64,000 bases of DNA from Candidatus Dependentiae bacterium (GTDB lineage Bacteria > Babelota > Babeliae > Babelales > Vermiphilaceae): positions 27,128 to 91,127 of the forward strand of contig JAPLIR010000024.1 of the NCBI GenBank assembly GCA_026389015.1. The letters run 5' to 3'. The position numbers and the translations under genes are program-made. Positions 51,269-60,787 of the stretch are shown in pieces (within the stretch, counting starts at the first letter, position 1; each line of letters begins with the position of its first letter). Under the pieces are notes generated by a model that saw only the letters and a list, made by a program, of their open reading frames with translations, was not told the DNA's origin and did not search any database.

Positions 51269-51306
51269 TTAATTTAAATTCTTAGTAATAAAGTGAAAAA
51301 TAAACC

Positions 51307-52419
51307 ATGGGTATTCAAGCCGGCTTAGTTGGCCTTCCAAACGTTGGAAAATCAACACTGTTTAATGCATTAACCAAATCAAGTGTTCCAGCGGAAAACT
51401 ATCCTTTTTGTACGATTGATCCGCATTTGGCTATTACCGAAGTGCCAGACCTTCGTTCTGAAAAATTAACCAAAATTTTTGGTTCACAAAAAATTATACC
51501 TGCAACCGTTACCTTTGTGGATATTGCAGGTCTTGTAAAAGGTGCAGCTTCTGGTGAAGGATTGGGTAACCAATTTTTAAGTCACATTCGCGAAGTTGAT
51601 TTGATTCTGCATGTGCTACGTTGTTTTGAAGACTCGAACATTATTTATTCAGGCGATGAGATCGATCCTCTTTCTGACTACGATATCATTGTGTCGGAAT
51701 TAATGCTCAGAGATTTAGATTCCGTTGCAAAACGTATAGAAAAAGTTGAGCGCGAAATTAAGGCAACACAAAACAAGCCCATCGAACGTAAAGAGTTTGA
51801 AGCTGAATTGGCATTACTTAAATTATTACAAGTAGCCTTGGACCAAGCTGATGCAGTCAAAGTACGCGATCTTGTGGCGCAATCAGCAGTTAAGACAACT
51901 TCGCTTTTATCGGCAAAAAATTATCTGGTGATTGCTAACGTTGCCGAAGGTGAACTTGAGGGCGATGCGTATAAAAATAATAGGCATTACCAAGCAGTTG
52001 TTGGCAAATTTGGCATTGAACGTGTTGTGCCTGTTTCGGCAAAAATTGAGTGTGAGTTATCACAACTTGCCGATGCTGATGCGCAAGAGATGATGGGACT
52101 TATTGGTCTTAAAGAACGTAGTTTGGATATTATTATCCGCAAGACCTACGAAAACTTAGGGATGATTACCTTCTTTACCTGCGGACCAAAAGAAGTCCAC
52201 GCATGGCCTATCAAGCAAGGTATGACCGTGCGCAAAGCAGCGGGTGAAATTCATTCCGATTTAGACCGCGGATTTATTTGCGCCGAAGTATTTAATGCAG
52301 CAGATCTCTTTGCTGCAGGCACCGTCAATAAGCTTAAAGAATTAGGTAAGCTCAAGACTGAAGGTCAAGATTACGTTGTGCGCGATGGCGATATTATTCT
52401 CGTTCGCTTTAACGTTTAA
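51307..52419 (+). CDS. ychF: Ribosome-binding ATPase YchF (Obg family)
   Basis: P-loop protein that binds ribosomes and hydrolyses ATP rather than GTP. The 370 residues include the P-loop GLPNVGKST (9-17), the switch region DIAGLVKGAASGEGLGN, a coiled-coil insertion (about 135-165), and a C-terminal TGS domain (FFTCGPKEVHAWPIKQGMTV). Length is standard. It ends 4 bp inside the convergent gene at 52416. Confidence 0.97.
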   Translation: MGIQAGLVGLPNVGKSTLFNALTKSSVPAENYPFCTIDPHLAITEVPDLRSEKLTKIFGSQKIIPATVTFVDIAGLVKGAASGEGLGNQFLSHIREVDLILHVLRCFEDSNIIYSGDEIDPLSDYDIIVSELMLRDLDSVAKRIEKVEREIKATQNKPIERKEFEAELALLKLLQVALDQADAVKVRDLVAQSAVKTTSLLSAKNYLVIANVAEGELEGDAYKNNRHYQAVVGKFGIERVVPVSAKIECELSQLADADAQEMMGLIGLKERSLDIIIRKTYENLGMITFFTCGPKEVHAWPIKQGMTVRKAAGEIHSDLDRGFICAEVFNAADLFAAGTVNKLKELGKLKTEGQDYVVRDGDIILVRFNV

Positions 52420-53315
52420 TGATATTCATCACTGCTAAATAGCCAACTAGCTAAGGCAAACAAAATGCCGGTCTCAACTTCGGGGGCCGGCTCTTCTTTT
52501 TCTATGTACTCAACAGGAGAAGTGCGCCTTACAGTAAGTTTGGCGGGTTCATTTTTTTGCATATCAATTACAGGTGGGGTTGTTCGTGCTATGAGCCCTT
52601 TTTCGTCTGCTTTGCTAACTAATTGAGGTAGTTGTTCATTCATAGTCTCAAGATGACCAATGAGCGTATGGTCCAGAAGATGAGGCATGATTGGTGGTTG
52701 TTTGCCGGTTTGCTTCCAATAAAGGTATGTTTTATAATCTTCTATGGCGACTTCATTACAAAATGGTGCTCCAAAAGCAGCACGTGCTTGTCGTACCTTT
52801 AAAAACTGTTTTTGATCTTTGGTGTTTTCCAAATTCTGTATTCTTTGTTCTAAAAAATCTGATGTATACGTATGCGCATGTTCTGTTTTTAGTCCAATCA
52901 TCTCATATGCTTGTGTAGGTTTTTGACCGGTGATTCTAAAATTTTCGGTATACTGGCGATCCATATCCTCAAATGTTTGATTTTTTCGAGCATGCAAATA
53001 TTGCAGATTGCTGATTATTTTTGAAAGTTCCTGATTCATATTGATTGCTGATGAATCTTTGACACTGTTTGTCAAGGTCTCAATATCTTGTTGTAGAGCT
53101 ACAACTTTTTCTTTAATATCTACTGGTTTTTCTATGGGCTTAATATTTTTTTTCTTTGCTGTATTTCTGTCAGAGAGTAAGGTGACATGTTCGTCGTCTT
53201 CTTCGTCGGAAGATGAATCATCATAGTTAGTGCTCATTATTGCTTTAATATAGACAGCCATTTCAGGTTTTTTTTGTTCCTGTATCTGTGCTATGTGATG
53301 AATAGGTGGTATCAT
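52416..53315 (-). CDS. Hydrophilic protein of unknown function
   Basis: 299 residues without clear signal peptide; mainly charged, with a helical middle (VKEKVVALQQDIETLTNSVK, SKIISNLQYLHARKN) and a short hydrophobic end (GILFALASWLFSS). N-terminal acidic Ser-rich stretch (DDSSSDEEDDEH) suggests disorder. AAAAGGAG is upstream of the ATG. It is the last gene of the long minus-strand block that holds the phosphatases. No family recognised. Confidence 0.65.
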   Translation of the reverse strand: MIPPIHHIAQIQEQKKPEMAVYIKAIMSTNYDDSSSDEEDDEHVTLLSDRNTAKKKNIKPIEKPVDIKEKVVALQQDIETLTNSVKDSSAINMNQELSKIISNLQYLHARKNQTFEDMDRQYTENFRITGQKPTQAYEMIGLKTEHAHTYTSDFLEQRIQNLENTKDQKQFLKVRQARAAFGAPFCNEVAIEDYKTYLYWKQTGKQPPIMPHLLDHTLIGHLETMNEQLPQLVSKADEKGLIARTTPPVIDMQKNEPAKLTVRRTSPVEYIEKEEPAPEVETGILFALASWLFSSDEYH

Positions 53316-53372
53316 GTTCAGTGCTCCTTTTTTTAATTACTATTCTTGCTACTTTAAAATGTTATGTAGTTA

Positions 53373-54407
53373 TTATGCTCGTTCGGCCTCTAGTTCAGTA
53401 TCCCGTTTTTCTATACTGTCTTGATTGGCTTCATAGAGCGCGTCAAAGCTTCCTGCTTGTTTTAGTTTGGTATAAAATTCTGATAATGCTTCTTTGTGTT
53501 CTGAATTTAAGGAGACTTGTGGACGCTTTAAACATAAAAACGCTTCAATTGCTTCGGGTGTGCCATTAATGCCCCCCTTATGGCAGATGTTGATAAGGGC
53601 TGCCGCTACGATTACTGCACTGCGTCCTCTGCCAGCTTTACAATGCACAAGGGCAAGTTCGTGTTCATATAGAACGCGCAACTCAAGATCGCGAACGGCA
53701 CGTAAAATATCTTCAAAGCTGGGTGCCCCATAGTCGATAGTTGGGTATTGAAAAGTAGCAAGTGAGGGGTCGGCTTTTGCAAGTGCTGCTAGTCCCGACC
53801 AACTACGTTCAAATTCTCTATTGAGTGTGTAGACACCGATGGTTGCATCGTCGGCCAGCGCAAATGTTTTTTTGAGTTTTTGTATGTTTTGTGCACATGA
53901 GGGAATGCTGCTCAAAATAATGGGCTTTTTACCATCGCTTATGCGAACAATAGCGCCATTGGCATCGCGCTCTACAAAAACACCGTGCGTGCAGGTGTCC
54001 TGTGCGGTGAGGGCCTCGGTTATTTGATGAAAGGTGAAGGCGTCGCCACCATTTTTCAAACAGGTGTATACGCGACTTGGATAAAAGAAGGCTGCAGATT
54101 TTACAATACGATATGTTTCATACCAGCTGGTGGCTTTTTTTTCTAGTGGTGTGTCAGGGGATTTTCTCTCATCTAGGTCGCCATGAGCAGTTAATTTTTC
54201 ATGAGTAGCGGATTTTTCATCGGCGGGTCTGCCAAAAGAAACGGAAGGTCGTGGTGGTGGCGTTTGGCTCATGAGGCGATTGATGGTAGGGGTTGCTGCG
54301 CTAGATTTTTCTGGAGGAGGTGTCATGGGGCAGAGCTGGGTGAAAGTAATAATGCCGATGATTGCGTAGATAATTCTTTTGTTATACCAGTCGCCTTCAA
54401 AGCCCAT
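53373..54407 (-). CDS. PTPMT1-like dual-specificity phosphatase (paralogue of the C-terminus of 55623-58580)
   Basis: 344 residues. The N-terminus has a hydrophobic stretch (about 11-27) that may be an anchor or signal. A Pro-rich linker precedes the phosphatase domain (about 120-320) with the P-loop HCKAGRGRS (Cys256, Arg262) and a candidate general acid Asp225 in YPTIDYGAPS. HCKAGRxRS and the following helix match eukaryotic PTPMT1-type (mitochondrial PGP phosphatase) and related DSPs better than bacterial low-Mw PTPs. Substrate could be phosphoprotein, phosphoinositide or phosphatidylglycerophosphate. The domain is very similar to the end of the 985-residue protein nearby. AAAGGA precedes the ATG. 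Confidence 0.82.
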   Translation of the reverse strand: MGFEGDWYNKRIIYAIIGIITFTQLCPMTPPPEKSSAATPTINRLMSQTPPPRPSVSFGRPADEKSATHEKLTAHGDLDERKSPDTPLEKKATSWYETYRIVKSAAFFYPSRVYTCLKNGGDAFTFHQITEALTAQDTCTHGVFVERDANGAIVRISDGKKPIILSSIPSCAQNIQKLKKTFALADDATIGVYTLNREFERSWSGLAALAKADPSLATFQYPTIDYGAPSFEDILRAVRDLELRVLYEHELALVHCKAGRGRSAVIVAAALINICHKGGINGTPEAIEAFLCLKRPQVSLNSEHKEALSEFYTKLKQAGSFDALYEANQDSIEKRDTELEAERA

Positions 54408-54517
54408 GAAAATCCTTTTTTAACGAATCATGTATAGAAGAAGCATGCTCTTAGAAGCATAACTCATTATCGTTAGAATTTTCATCATTTTTTAAAATGA
54501 TTACAAGTTTTTTGTTT

Positions 54518-55591
54518 TTAGTGGCTGCGCATAGCTGCAATATCTTCTTCTGTGAGATCGCCAGTAGTAAGTTCTTGATAGTAGTCATCATCGTTATCTC
54601 CTTTGCTTTCGGCAGCTTTTTTTTCATTCGCTTCTGATATGTTTTTTAGTAGAGCGTCGAGTCCTTCGTTGAGGTTGAGGAGCTCTTGTGTGTGTAAAGC
54701 CCAATTATGATGCCCGTGTATATATAAGGTCTGTATATGGATGTCGCATTCAGTTTTTAGCCGTAAAGCTTGATTGATTAAATTCTGTTGAGAAAGAGTC
54801 GCGCTGTTGCTTTTGAGCTGGCGCATTTTTTCTTTTAGCTCTGCGATGAGTTCAGTAATATCCTTTTGAGCAGGAGATAAGTTATTTCTTATTTCTTGCG
54901 TTAAAATTTTATTTTTTTCTTTGCTTCTTAAGAGCTTTGTTTCCAGTGCTGCATTTTTTTTGAGGAGCTCTTTATTCTCTTCGTGGAATTCTTTGAGCCT
55001 ACTTTGCTTATCGTGTTCTTTTTGCGCAAGCTCGTTACGTAAACGAGTATTATTGATTATCTCTTGTTGGCAATTTTTGCGTTGCTTGTTGAGAGCATGT
55101 CGTTGCAAACACAGTGATGTTGCAAAAATACCACCCATGAGCAGCATAGGTTTTGGATTATCCTGTATTTTTTTATAGAGAGCGCTTGCATGTGGCTTGA
55201 TTGTATTGCATACTGCCTTGCTTGCACTAACAACACCAGGAATAATAATTTTTTTATACGCAGCGAGTAATCCCACAAAACTTGTTACGGTTCCTATCGT
55301 AGTCATTGCTCCTTGTCCTATATCTGACCAACTCGTTTCTTTAACGAACTTTTTTACTTTTTCCAAAGAAAGAGTTGATGGTTGTTGGATGAGCTTCCAT
55401 AGTGCTGCAGCGCCCATTAAGGCGACCCCACCAGTCATAGCGGCAACAGGATGTTCTTGGGCCGATTTCCACAGGGAAGTAATAGGCTTTGTTAAGGAGC
55501 TCCATTCCCACGCTTGGACCGGAGCAGATGTCATGGCGACTAAGAGTGCTAATGTAATTGATTTTTTGTAACGGTTTAGTATTGATATCAT
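54518..55591 (-). CDS. Exported coiled-coil protein with the shared N-terminal module (A)
   Basis: 357 residues. The N-terminal module begins MISILNRYKKSITLALLVAM (signal), continues through TKPITSLWKSAQ, and contains a Gly/Ala membrane segment (VAAMTGGVALMGAAALWKL). This module recurs in the three genes upstream. Further hydrophobic segments follow (about 95-160), then a long coiled coil (about 170-260). The C-terminus is acidic. AGAGGTTATCATG at the start is shared with two neighbours. Probably an envelope-anchored structural protein; no family recognised. Confidence 0.75.
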   Translation of the reverse strand: MISILNRYKKSITLALLVAMTSAPVQAWEWSSLTKPITSLWKSAQEHPVAAMTGGVALMGAAALWKLIQQPSTLSLEKVKKFVKETSWSDIGQGAMTTIGTVTSFVGLLAAYKKIIIPGVVSASKAVCNTIKPHASALYKKIQDNPKPMLLMGGIFATSLCLQRHALNKQRKNCQQEIINNTRLRNELAQKEHDKQSRLKEFHEENKELLKKNAALETKLLRSKEKNKILTQEIRNNLSPAQKDITELIAELKEKMRQLKSNSATLSQQNLINQALRLKTECDIHIQTLYIHGHHNWALHTQELLNLNEGLDALLKNISEANEKKAAESKGDNDDDYYQELTTGDLTEEDIAAMRSH

Positions 55592-55622
55592 GATAACCTC
55601 TGTTTTGTTATAGTGGATTTAC

Positions 55623-58580
55623 TTACTTGCCACAGGTGTGTTTTTTAGGGCCAGCTCCTGCTCCAGCTCCATTGCAGCCCTCACAGGCGGCAGATGGGGA
55701 TGCTTTTCGTGCCTCACTGACATCTTCTTCATCAAACTCTTGGAAGTCTTCTCCTAAGGCGTCTGCGTATCTACGTGCTGTTTCATGGTCTATTGGTGAT
55801 TGCTGTGGTGCAGATGTGGTGCTTTCTTGTACTTCTTTATCACGTGCTTGGATAGCCTCTTTATGCTCTGTATATATGTTGTCAAAACTTCCGTAATGCT
55901 CAAGGGCTTCACAAAATAATTGTAAAAGCTCTTGTTGTTCTTTATGCAGCCCAATAACCGGACGTTTGCCTTTAATAAATGCCTCAAGCGCCTGAGGAGT
56001 TACTTGTGCGCCTGCTTTATGGCATACATAGGCTAGATATGCTGCGACTACTAATGCACTGCGTCCTCTACCAGCTTTGCAATGTACGTAGGCAAGTTGT
56101 TGTGCGGTATTGCTACGATTTTCAAGGTCGCGCACAGCACGTATAAGGTCGATAAACGACGTAGGGCCGTAATCATAGGTTGGGTATTTAAAGGTTTTGA
56201 GTGTTTGATCGTCTTGAGTGAGTTTAGTAAGTCCAGCCCAATCACATTCAAATTGTTGATTTAGTCTATGTACACCTATTTCTGCATCTTGTTTTAATTG
56301 GTATTCTTTTTTTAGTTTTTCGATGTCTTTTGTTTCTGATGGGATGCTGCCAAGAATAAGAGGTGATTTGTTATCGCATATACGTAGTATGTTTCCTGCC
56401 GCGTCAAGTTGTACGTATACACCATTGACCAAGGTATCCTGTGCTGTAGGTGCATCAGTAATGCGATGATAGGTGAATGCATTGTTTAATATGTAGGTAT
56501 TAAATGCTCGCGTTATACCAAACAATGCCCAAGATTTGCGATAGCGCGATACGTGAGTATTTTTGTCATCTGCATCATGTTTTTTTATTTTTTCATAAAG
56601 CGCGTTTCTTCGATTTTGCGTGTTGGGTGTCTGTATAGCTATCGCGGCAAAAGCACTTTGGGCACGTTGTTGAGCTTGTGCGGAACTTGTTGCTGGACTT
56701 GGAAGAGGAGCACTGGCGCTACTGCTACTGCTTGATGCTGTATGTCTTGGTGAGAAATGATCTTCAATGATAGGTGATGGGGTGAACTGTCTATCGGCAT
56801 CGTGACCATACTGCTGTTCGGCATTGCCTTTACGTTCTTCGTCTGAAGAGGTTGTAGCTTGCGTTTGTCCCTGTGTAGTTGATGCTTGTGGTGCTGGGCT
56901 AGGGGTTGGAGCAAAAGGGCTTAAGATGTAACCAGCAAAGGACGAAGCAGTGGATGCAAGCCATCCAGCTTGAGGTGTAGCTATTGCTTGCGATTTGGTC
57001 GCTGCGTTAGTTCTCTGTATAATAGAGTCTTCTAGTTCATTTAAAGCTAAAGATAGTTCTTGTTGCTTTACAATCAGGGAAGTAGTATCAATACCTTCTA
57101 TTGTGCAACCATACAGGTATGCATCGTAGATGGCTCGTTTAATAGCAATGCGGAATATGTAATAAAGTTGTCTTAAATCTGTATATTCTTGTTGTTGTTC
57201 CTGTGTTGCTGTGCCATTTTCTACGCTCTTTTTAAGAGGCTCTGATCGTTCTCTTATGACTTTCTCAAGTTCGTTTGTTGGCATATTTTTGGGATTTTGC
57301 AGTTTTAAAATTCTAGCAAGAGTTTCATATGCTCCGCGAGGATTTACTGAGGTTCTCTGAAAGTTCTTTATGATACCTTCTTCATGCCTATCATAGGGGG
57401 AAGGAATACCACCTATCAATTCTTTGAGCGGATTCATGCGAGCTAGAAAATCTTTGGTTGCTTTTAACATACTGTCGTAATCGGGGTTAGCTGTTTTGAG
57501 CGCTCCTCGCGTTGTTGTTATAAATTTGTCAACCTCAGCTGAATAGCCTTCGACTTCTTTGTGTGCCTTTTCGTATTCTTGTTTAATGAGTGCGGCTAGA
57601 TTTTCTGCAACGCGTTTTTGTTCTTCAAGCTCTTTATTGCGTTGTTCTTCTGCCAGAGACATCTGTTGTACTTCGACTTGTCTATTCTGTTCTTCTAGCG
57701 CTAATCGTTTACGTTCTTTTTTTTCTTGTTGTTTTATTTGTGCTTCTTCAGCTTGTCGTAGTCTTGCATCAGCTTCTTGTTGTGCACGTGTTTGTGCATT
57801 TTTTAGATCTAGCAAATATTGTTGCCGAGCTTTATGTTGCGCTTGTTCTGCTAGGAGTGCTGATTCTTGAGCTTCTTGTGCTGCCTGCTCGTTAAGTTCT
57901 TTTTGAGCACCTTCTAGCGCTTCATGAACTAATTGATCAAGGAAGTTCTCTTCGGCTTCTCGTGCTTTGCGTTCTCTTTCTTCGCGTGCCTTAGCTTCAG
58001 TCAGGCGTTTTTGTTCTACTAGTTCATCAGCCTGTCTTTTTAAGGCAGCTTGGCGCTCAGCTTCTTCTTGTGCCTCACGAATCTGGTCTTCTCGTTGTTT
58101 ACGTTCAAGTTCTAATTTTTGAGCTTGTTCTTCTTGTGCTTTGCGCTCTTCTCTTCGTTTATGATCGGCTTCTTCTTGTCTTCTATTTTCTTCAATGGCC
58201 TTGCGTTCTGCTTCTGCTCTTTCTTTCTCTGTACGTTCTAAATTTTCCCTTGTTCGGGCGGCTTGAGCTTGAAGTATTCTTTCTGTTTCTTGATCGTATT
58301 CTCGTTTTGCCTTTTCTTCAGCAGCCCTTTTAGTATCTTCAGCATGTTTTTTAAGTTGTGCTTTTCTATTGCTTTTGTACCATAAAAGTCCCGCAGCGGC
58401 ACCAACCAAAGCAACGCCACCAGCAACAAATGCGACGGTGTTCTTTTTAGCGGATTCCCACAGTGAAGTAATAGGCTTTGTTAAATCGCTCCATTGCCAT
58501 GCCTGTACCGGCGCTGGCGTCATGGCGATTAATAGTGCGAATGTAATTATTTTTTTATAACGTTTTAGTATTGATATCAT
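55623..58580 (-). CDS. Exported giant coiled-coil protein with C-terminal PTPMT1-like phosphatase
   Basis: 985 residues. The shared N-terminal module (signal, TKPITSLWESAKK, membrane segment AFVAGGVALVGAAAGLLWY) leads into about 300 residues of Glu/Arg/Gln/Ala coiled coil (REEQ-rich, to about 340). A helical region follows, then a Ser/Gln-rich linker and the phosphatase domain (about 690-920) with HCKAGRGRS, Cys near 833, and Asp in YPTYDYGPTS. The tail is Gly/Ala and Cys-rich (CEGCNGAGAGAG ... HTCGK). The phosphatase is a close paralogue of 53373-54407. Position beyond the anchor suggests it faces the outside of the inner membrane. Confidence 0.85.
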   Translation of the reverse strand: MISILKRYKKIITFALLIAMTPAPVQAWQWSDLTKPITSLWESAKKNTVAFVAGGVALVGAAAGLLWYKSNRKAQLKKHAEDTKRAAEEKAKREYDQETERILQAQAARTRENLERTEKERAEAERKAIEENRRQEEADHKRREERKAQEEQAQKLELERKQREDQIREAQEEAERQAALKRQADELVEQKRLTEAKAREERERKAREAEENFLDQLVHEALEGAQKELNEQAAQEAQESALLAEQAQHKARQQYLLDLKNAQTRAQQEADARLRQAEEAQIKQQEKKERKRLALEEQNRQVEVQQMSLAEEQRNKELEEQKRVAENLAALIKQEYEKAHKEVEGYSAEVDKFITTTRGALKTANPDYDSMLKATKDFLARMNPLKELIGGIPSPYDRHEEGIIKNFQRTSVNPRGAYETLARILKLQNPKNMPTNELEKVIRERSEPLKKSVENGTATQEQQQEYTDLRQLYYIFRIAIKRAIYDAYLYGCTIEGIDTTSLIVKQQELSLALNELEDSIIQRTNAATKSQAIATPQAGWLASTASSFAGYILSPFAPTPSPAPQASTTQGQTQATTSSDEERKGNAEQQYGHDADRQFTPSPIIEDHFSPRHTASSSSSSASAPLPSPATSSAQAQQRAQSAFAAIAIQTPNTQNRRNALYEKIKKHDADDKNTHVSRYRKSWALFGITRAFNTYILNNAFTYHRITDAPTAQDTLVNGVYVQLDAAGNILRICDNKSPLILGSIPSETKDIEKLKKEYQLKQDAEIGVHRLNQQFECDWAGLTKLTQDDQTLKTFKYPTYDYGPTSFIDLIRAVRDLENRSNTAQQLAYVHCKAGRGRSALVVAAYLAYVCHKAGAQVTPQALEAFIKGKRPVIGLHKEQQELLQLFCEALEHYGSFDNIYTEHKEAIQARDKEVQESTTSAPQQSPIDHETARRYADALGEDFQEFDEEDVSEARKASPSAACEGCNGAGAGAGPKKHTCGK

Positions 58581-58610
58581 GATAACCTCTTTTTTTTTAT
58601 AATTATTTTC

Positions 58611-59285
58611 TTAGTTTTTCTCTTCTTCGTTTTCATCTTCGTGTATAGGAAATATATGTGTCTTGTTACGTTCTGCGATAAATTTTTTTAATTCTTTATT
58701 TTCTTTATGGAGTCTCGAGGCGATTTTTCTATAGTCTTTGGGATGGTTTAATTTTGTAATTTTTTGAGCCAGTTCTTCGTTAATCTTCTTATAGTAATCG
58801 ATTTCATGGCAAGCTTTTAAGGCAATTTCGGCCGTTGTTTTATATGTTTCAATGTATGCTATTAATTGCTTGTTGGCATCCAGGAGTTGGGTAATTTCAG
58901 CTTTATTTTTTTCAATACGATCTTCTCGTTTTTGGCTTGCGTCGATTATGCTTGCAAGTGCAGTGCTGAGCTGAGTATTGCGCTCGTTCAATGCTTGTAT
59001 ATGGGCATCTTTTTTGTAAAGCCAGACTATAATGCCAGCACTTATAAGAGCCAAGCTACGCAAAGCATAGGTTGGCAGGTACGTTTTTGGAGTTGGTTGG
59101 ATTGAAGAAGTAATTGGTGAATTTTTTGTGGATACTTCATTTTTAGGCGCTACATTGAATCCCAATAAAAAAATAAAGGGTTTTGCTATAGTACTCCATG
59201 AGATTCCGTGTGTCTGTGTAGGTACGAACGCGATAAGGGTCGTGAGTACAACAGTTTTTTGAATTCGCTTGAATAGTAATATCAT
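58611..59285 (-). CDS. Exported coiled-coil protein with the shared N-terminal module (B)
   Basis: 224 residues. Same start type (KRIQKTVVLTTLIAFVPT, then SWSTIAKPFIF) with a later membrane helix (YALRSLALISAGIIVWLY), a coiled coil (about 95-195) and an acidic C-terminus (EDENEEEKN). The KIASRLHKENKELKKFI stretch matches KIASKLKKENKQLKNYI in the next gene, so the tail is shared as well. No family recognised. Confidence 0.75.
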   Translation of the reverse strand: MILLFKRIQKTVVLTTLIAFVPTQTHGISWSTIAKPFIFLLGFNVAPKNEVSTKNSPITSSIQPTPKTYLPTYALRSLALISAGIIVWLYKKDAHIQALNERNTQLSTALASIIDASQKREDRIEKNKAEITQLLDANKQLIAYIETYKTTAEIALKACHEIDYYKKINEELAQKITKLNHPKDYRKIASRLHKENKELKKFIAERNKTHIFPIHEDENEEEKN

Positions 59286-59311
59286 GATAACCTCAATTTT
59301 TTATTGTTATT

Positions 59312-59710
59312 TTAATCTTTCTCTTCTTCTTTGATAGTGGGTAAATTTTTAATTTTGTGAGCCACAATATAGTTCTTTAATTGTTTATTCTCTTTTTTTA
59401 ATTTTGAGGCAATTTTGTAGTATGGGTCTTTCTCTTGTTTTGATTCCAATACTGCAATTTTTTTGGCTAATTCTGCATTGTTTTTTTTGTAGAGCTTAAG
59501 ATGGTCGGCTTGTTTTTTATAGAGTAGGGCGCCTAATAATGAAACGCCACCAGCAACGACTACGACAGTGGTATTCTTTGCGCATTCAAAGCATGCAGTA
59601 AATGGTCTTGCCAAATCACTCAAACAACACGCCTGTACGAGGGAGGGCATGAGGGCGGCAAGGATTGCAAGCGTAATTGATTTTTTATAGCGAGTTATGA
59701 GTGATGTCAT
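59312..59710 (-). CDS. Exported short protein with the shared N-terminal module (C)
   Basis: 132 residues, the shortest of the four relatives: signal (RYKKSITLAILAALMPSLVQ), LARPFTACFECAKNT, membrane segment VVVVAGGVSLLGALLY, coiled coil, and acidic tail. Its C-terminus resembles that of 58611-59285. GGGAT precedes the ATG. As the first gene of the run, it may head the operon. Confidence 0.75.
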   Translation of the reverse strand: MTSLITRYKKSITLAILAALMPSLVQACCLSDLARPFTACFECAKNTTVVVVAGGVSLLGALLYKKQADHLKLYKKNNAELAKKIAVLESKQEKDPYYKIASKLKKENKQLKNYIVAHKIKNLPTIKEEEKD

Positions 59711-59902
59711 AATAATCCCATTCTTTGTTGTATGGTTCAGTTCTGCTTTTTTAATTAATATTTGTTCTATTAATCAGGATAAACATGGCAATAAAAAAGT
59801 CAATCTGTATTTTTTTCAAAAAGAGAAAAAAGGGTAGTTGAACCTGAAGAGAAGGGTTTTGTAGCCTAAGTTATAGGGGTCTGGGGGCAAAAATGTCTTA
59901 TA

Positions 59903-60616
59903 TTAGTAGAATGATGCTCTAGTGTCTTTCCCTTGAATGCCCGTTTTACCTTGAAAATAAGGCTGGAGCGACCAGACTAAAGGGGGACGTAGGGTTATGG
60001 TTTGATTTTGAAAGAAACCACTATTGCTTGGGTTGTAGACCCTTGCAGTCATGGCAATATGCTCAAATTGGTGAGTTTTTTGGTCCCTTTGAGCGGTAGA
60101 GATGGTTTTTTTGAAGTCGCTCAGTTTTACTGCGGCCAGACAATCTTTTTCGTTGTATTTACCGAAAGTTTTTTTGTTATGGAACTTGTGGCCGAACGTT
60201 TTCATACAAAATTTTGATGAGAGTGGAGCGATGTAGAGCACAAATGATGAGCCTCCGTGCCGTGTCCTGACAATAATTTCCGTCGATTTATCGTCCAAAT
60301 CAATAAAATCTTCCAAAAGACCTTTGGTTTCTTCATCGAATTCGCGAGTGGCTGTTGTTTGGGGGTGGTCTTCGCCTTGATCTTTACTGCCACCAAAGGA
60401 ATCCCAGGTGCCTTGGTCGTTGCCGCCGTTTTCACGGGCAAGAATGACGTAGGTTTCTCCCTTGAAATCGTAGGTAGGTAGTACCCCAGCTCCTTGAAAG
60501 TTACTATCTTTGAGTGCAGGTGCTTTTGGTGCAACCTGGGCAGCAGAAGCAGAGCCCTGTAAAATACCTAATGCGCCAATAAAAAGGATAAATTGTATGA
60601 ATCTTCTAGGTATCAT
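59903..60616 (-). CDS. Secreted Nudix hydrolase
   Basis: 237 residues from the ATG at 60616 (GGAG 8 bp upstream). A signal peptide covers about 5-27 (ends GSASAAQ). The Nudix box is complete: G76-x5-E82-x7-R91-E92-x2-E95-E96 (GGSKDQGEDH, then REFDEET). Nudix enzymes cleave nucleoside diphosphates linked to other groups; export is unusual, since the substrates are mostly cytoplasmic. It might act on host- or periplasm-derived molecules. The second half of the protein is unassigned. Confidence 0.8.
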   Translation of the reverse strand: MIPRRFIQFILFIGALGILQGSASAAQVAPKAPALKDSNFQGAGVLPTYDFKGETYVILARENGGNDQGTWDSFGGSKDQGEDHPQTTATREFDEETKGLLEDFIDLDDKSTEIIVRTRHGGSSFVLYIAPLSSKFCMKTFGHKFHNKKTFGKYNEKDCLAAVKLSDFKKTISTAQRDQKTHQFEHIAMTARVYNPSNSGFFQNQTITLRPPLVWSLQPYFQGKTGIQGKDTRASFY

Positions 60617-60787
60617 TATGATCACTCCATTAAAGTGCTTTATATAACCTCGTATAATACACTATAGCATATAATGGTGAAGTCGTCAATTTCAAGCTGA
60701 AAATACAGTCTCGTGATCGCATGCGGTTGATCGATAGTTAAAGCTCTTTCCTTGGTAGTGCGAATGGGGGGCTTGCAGTACTGAGAT

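Noticed and set aside
55627..55896. Plus-strand ORFs opposite the giant phosphatase (also 57559-57895)
   Set aside because: Cys/Ser/Leu-rich translations are the antisense of Glu/Arg/Ala coiled-coil codons.
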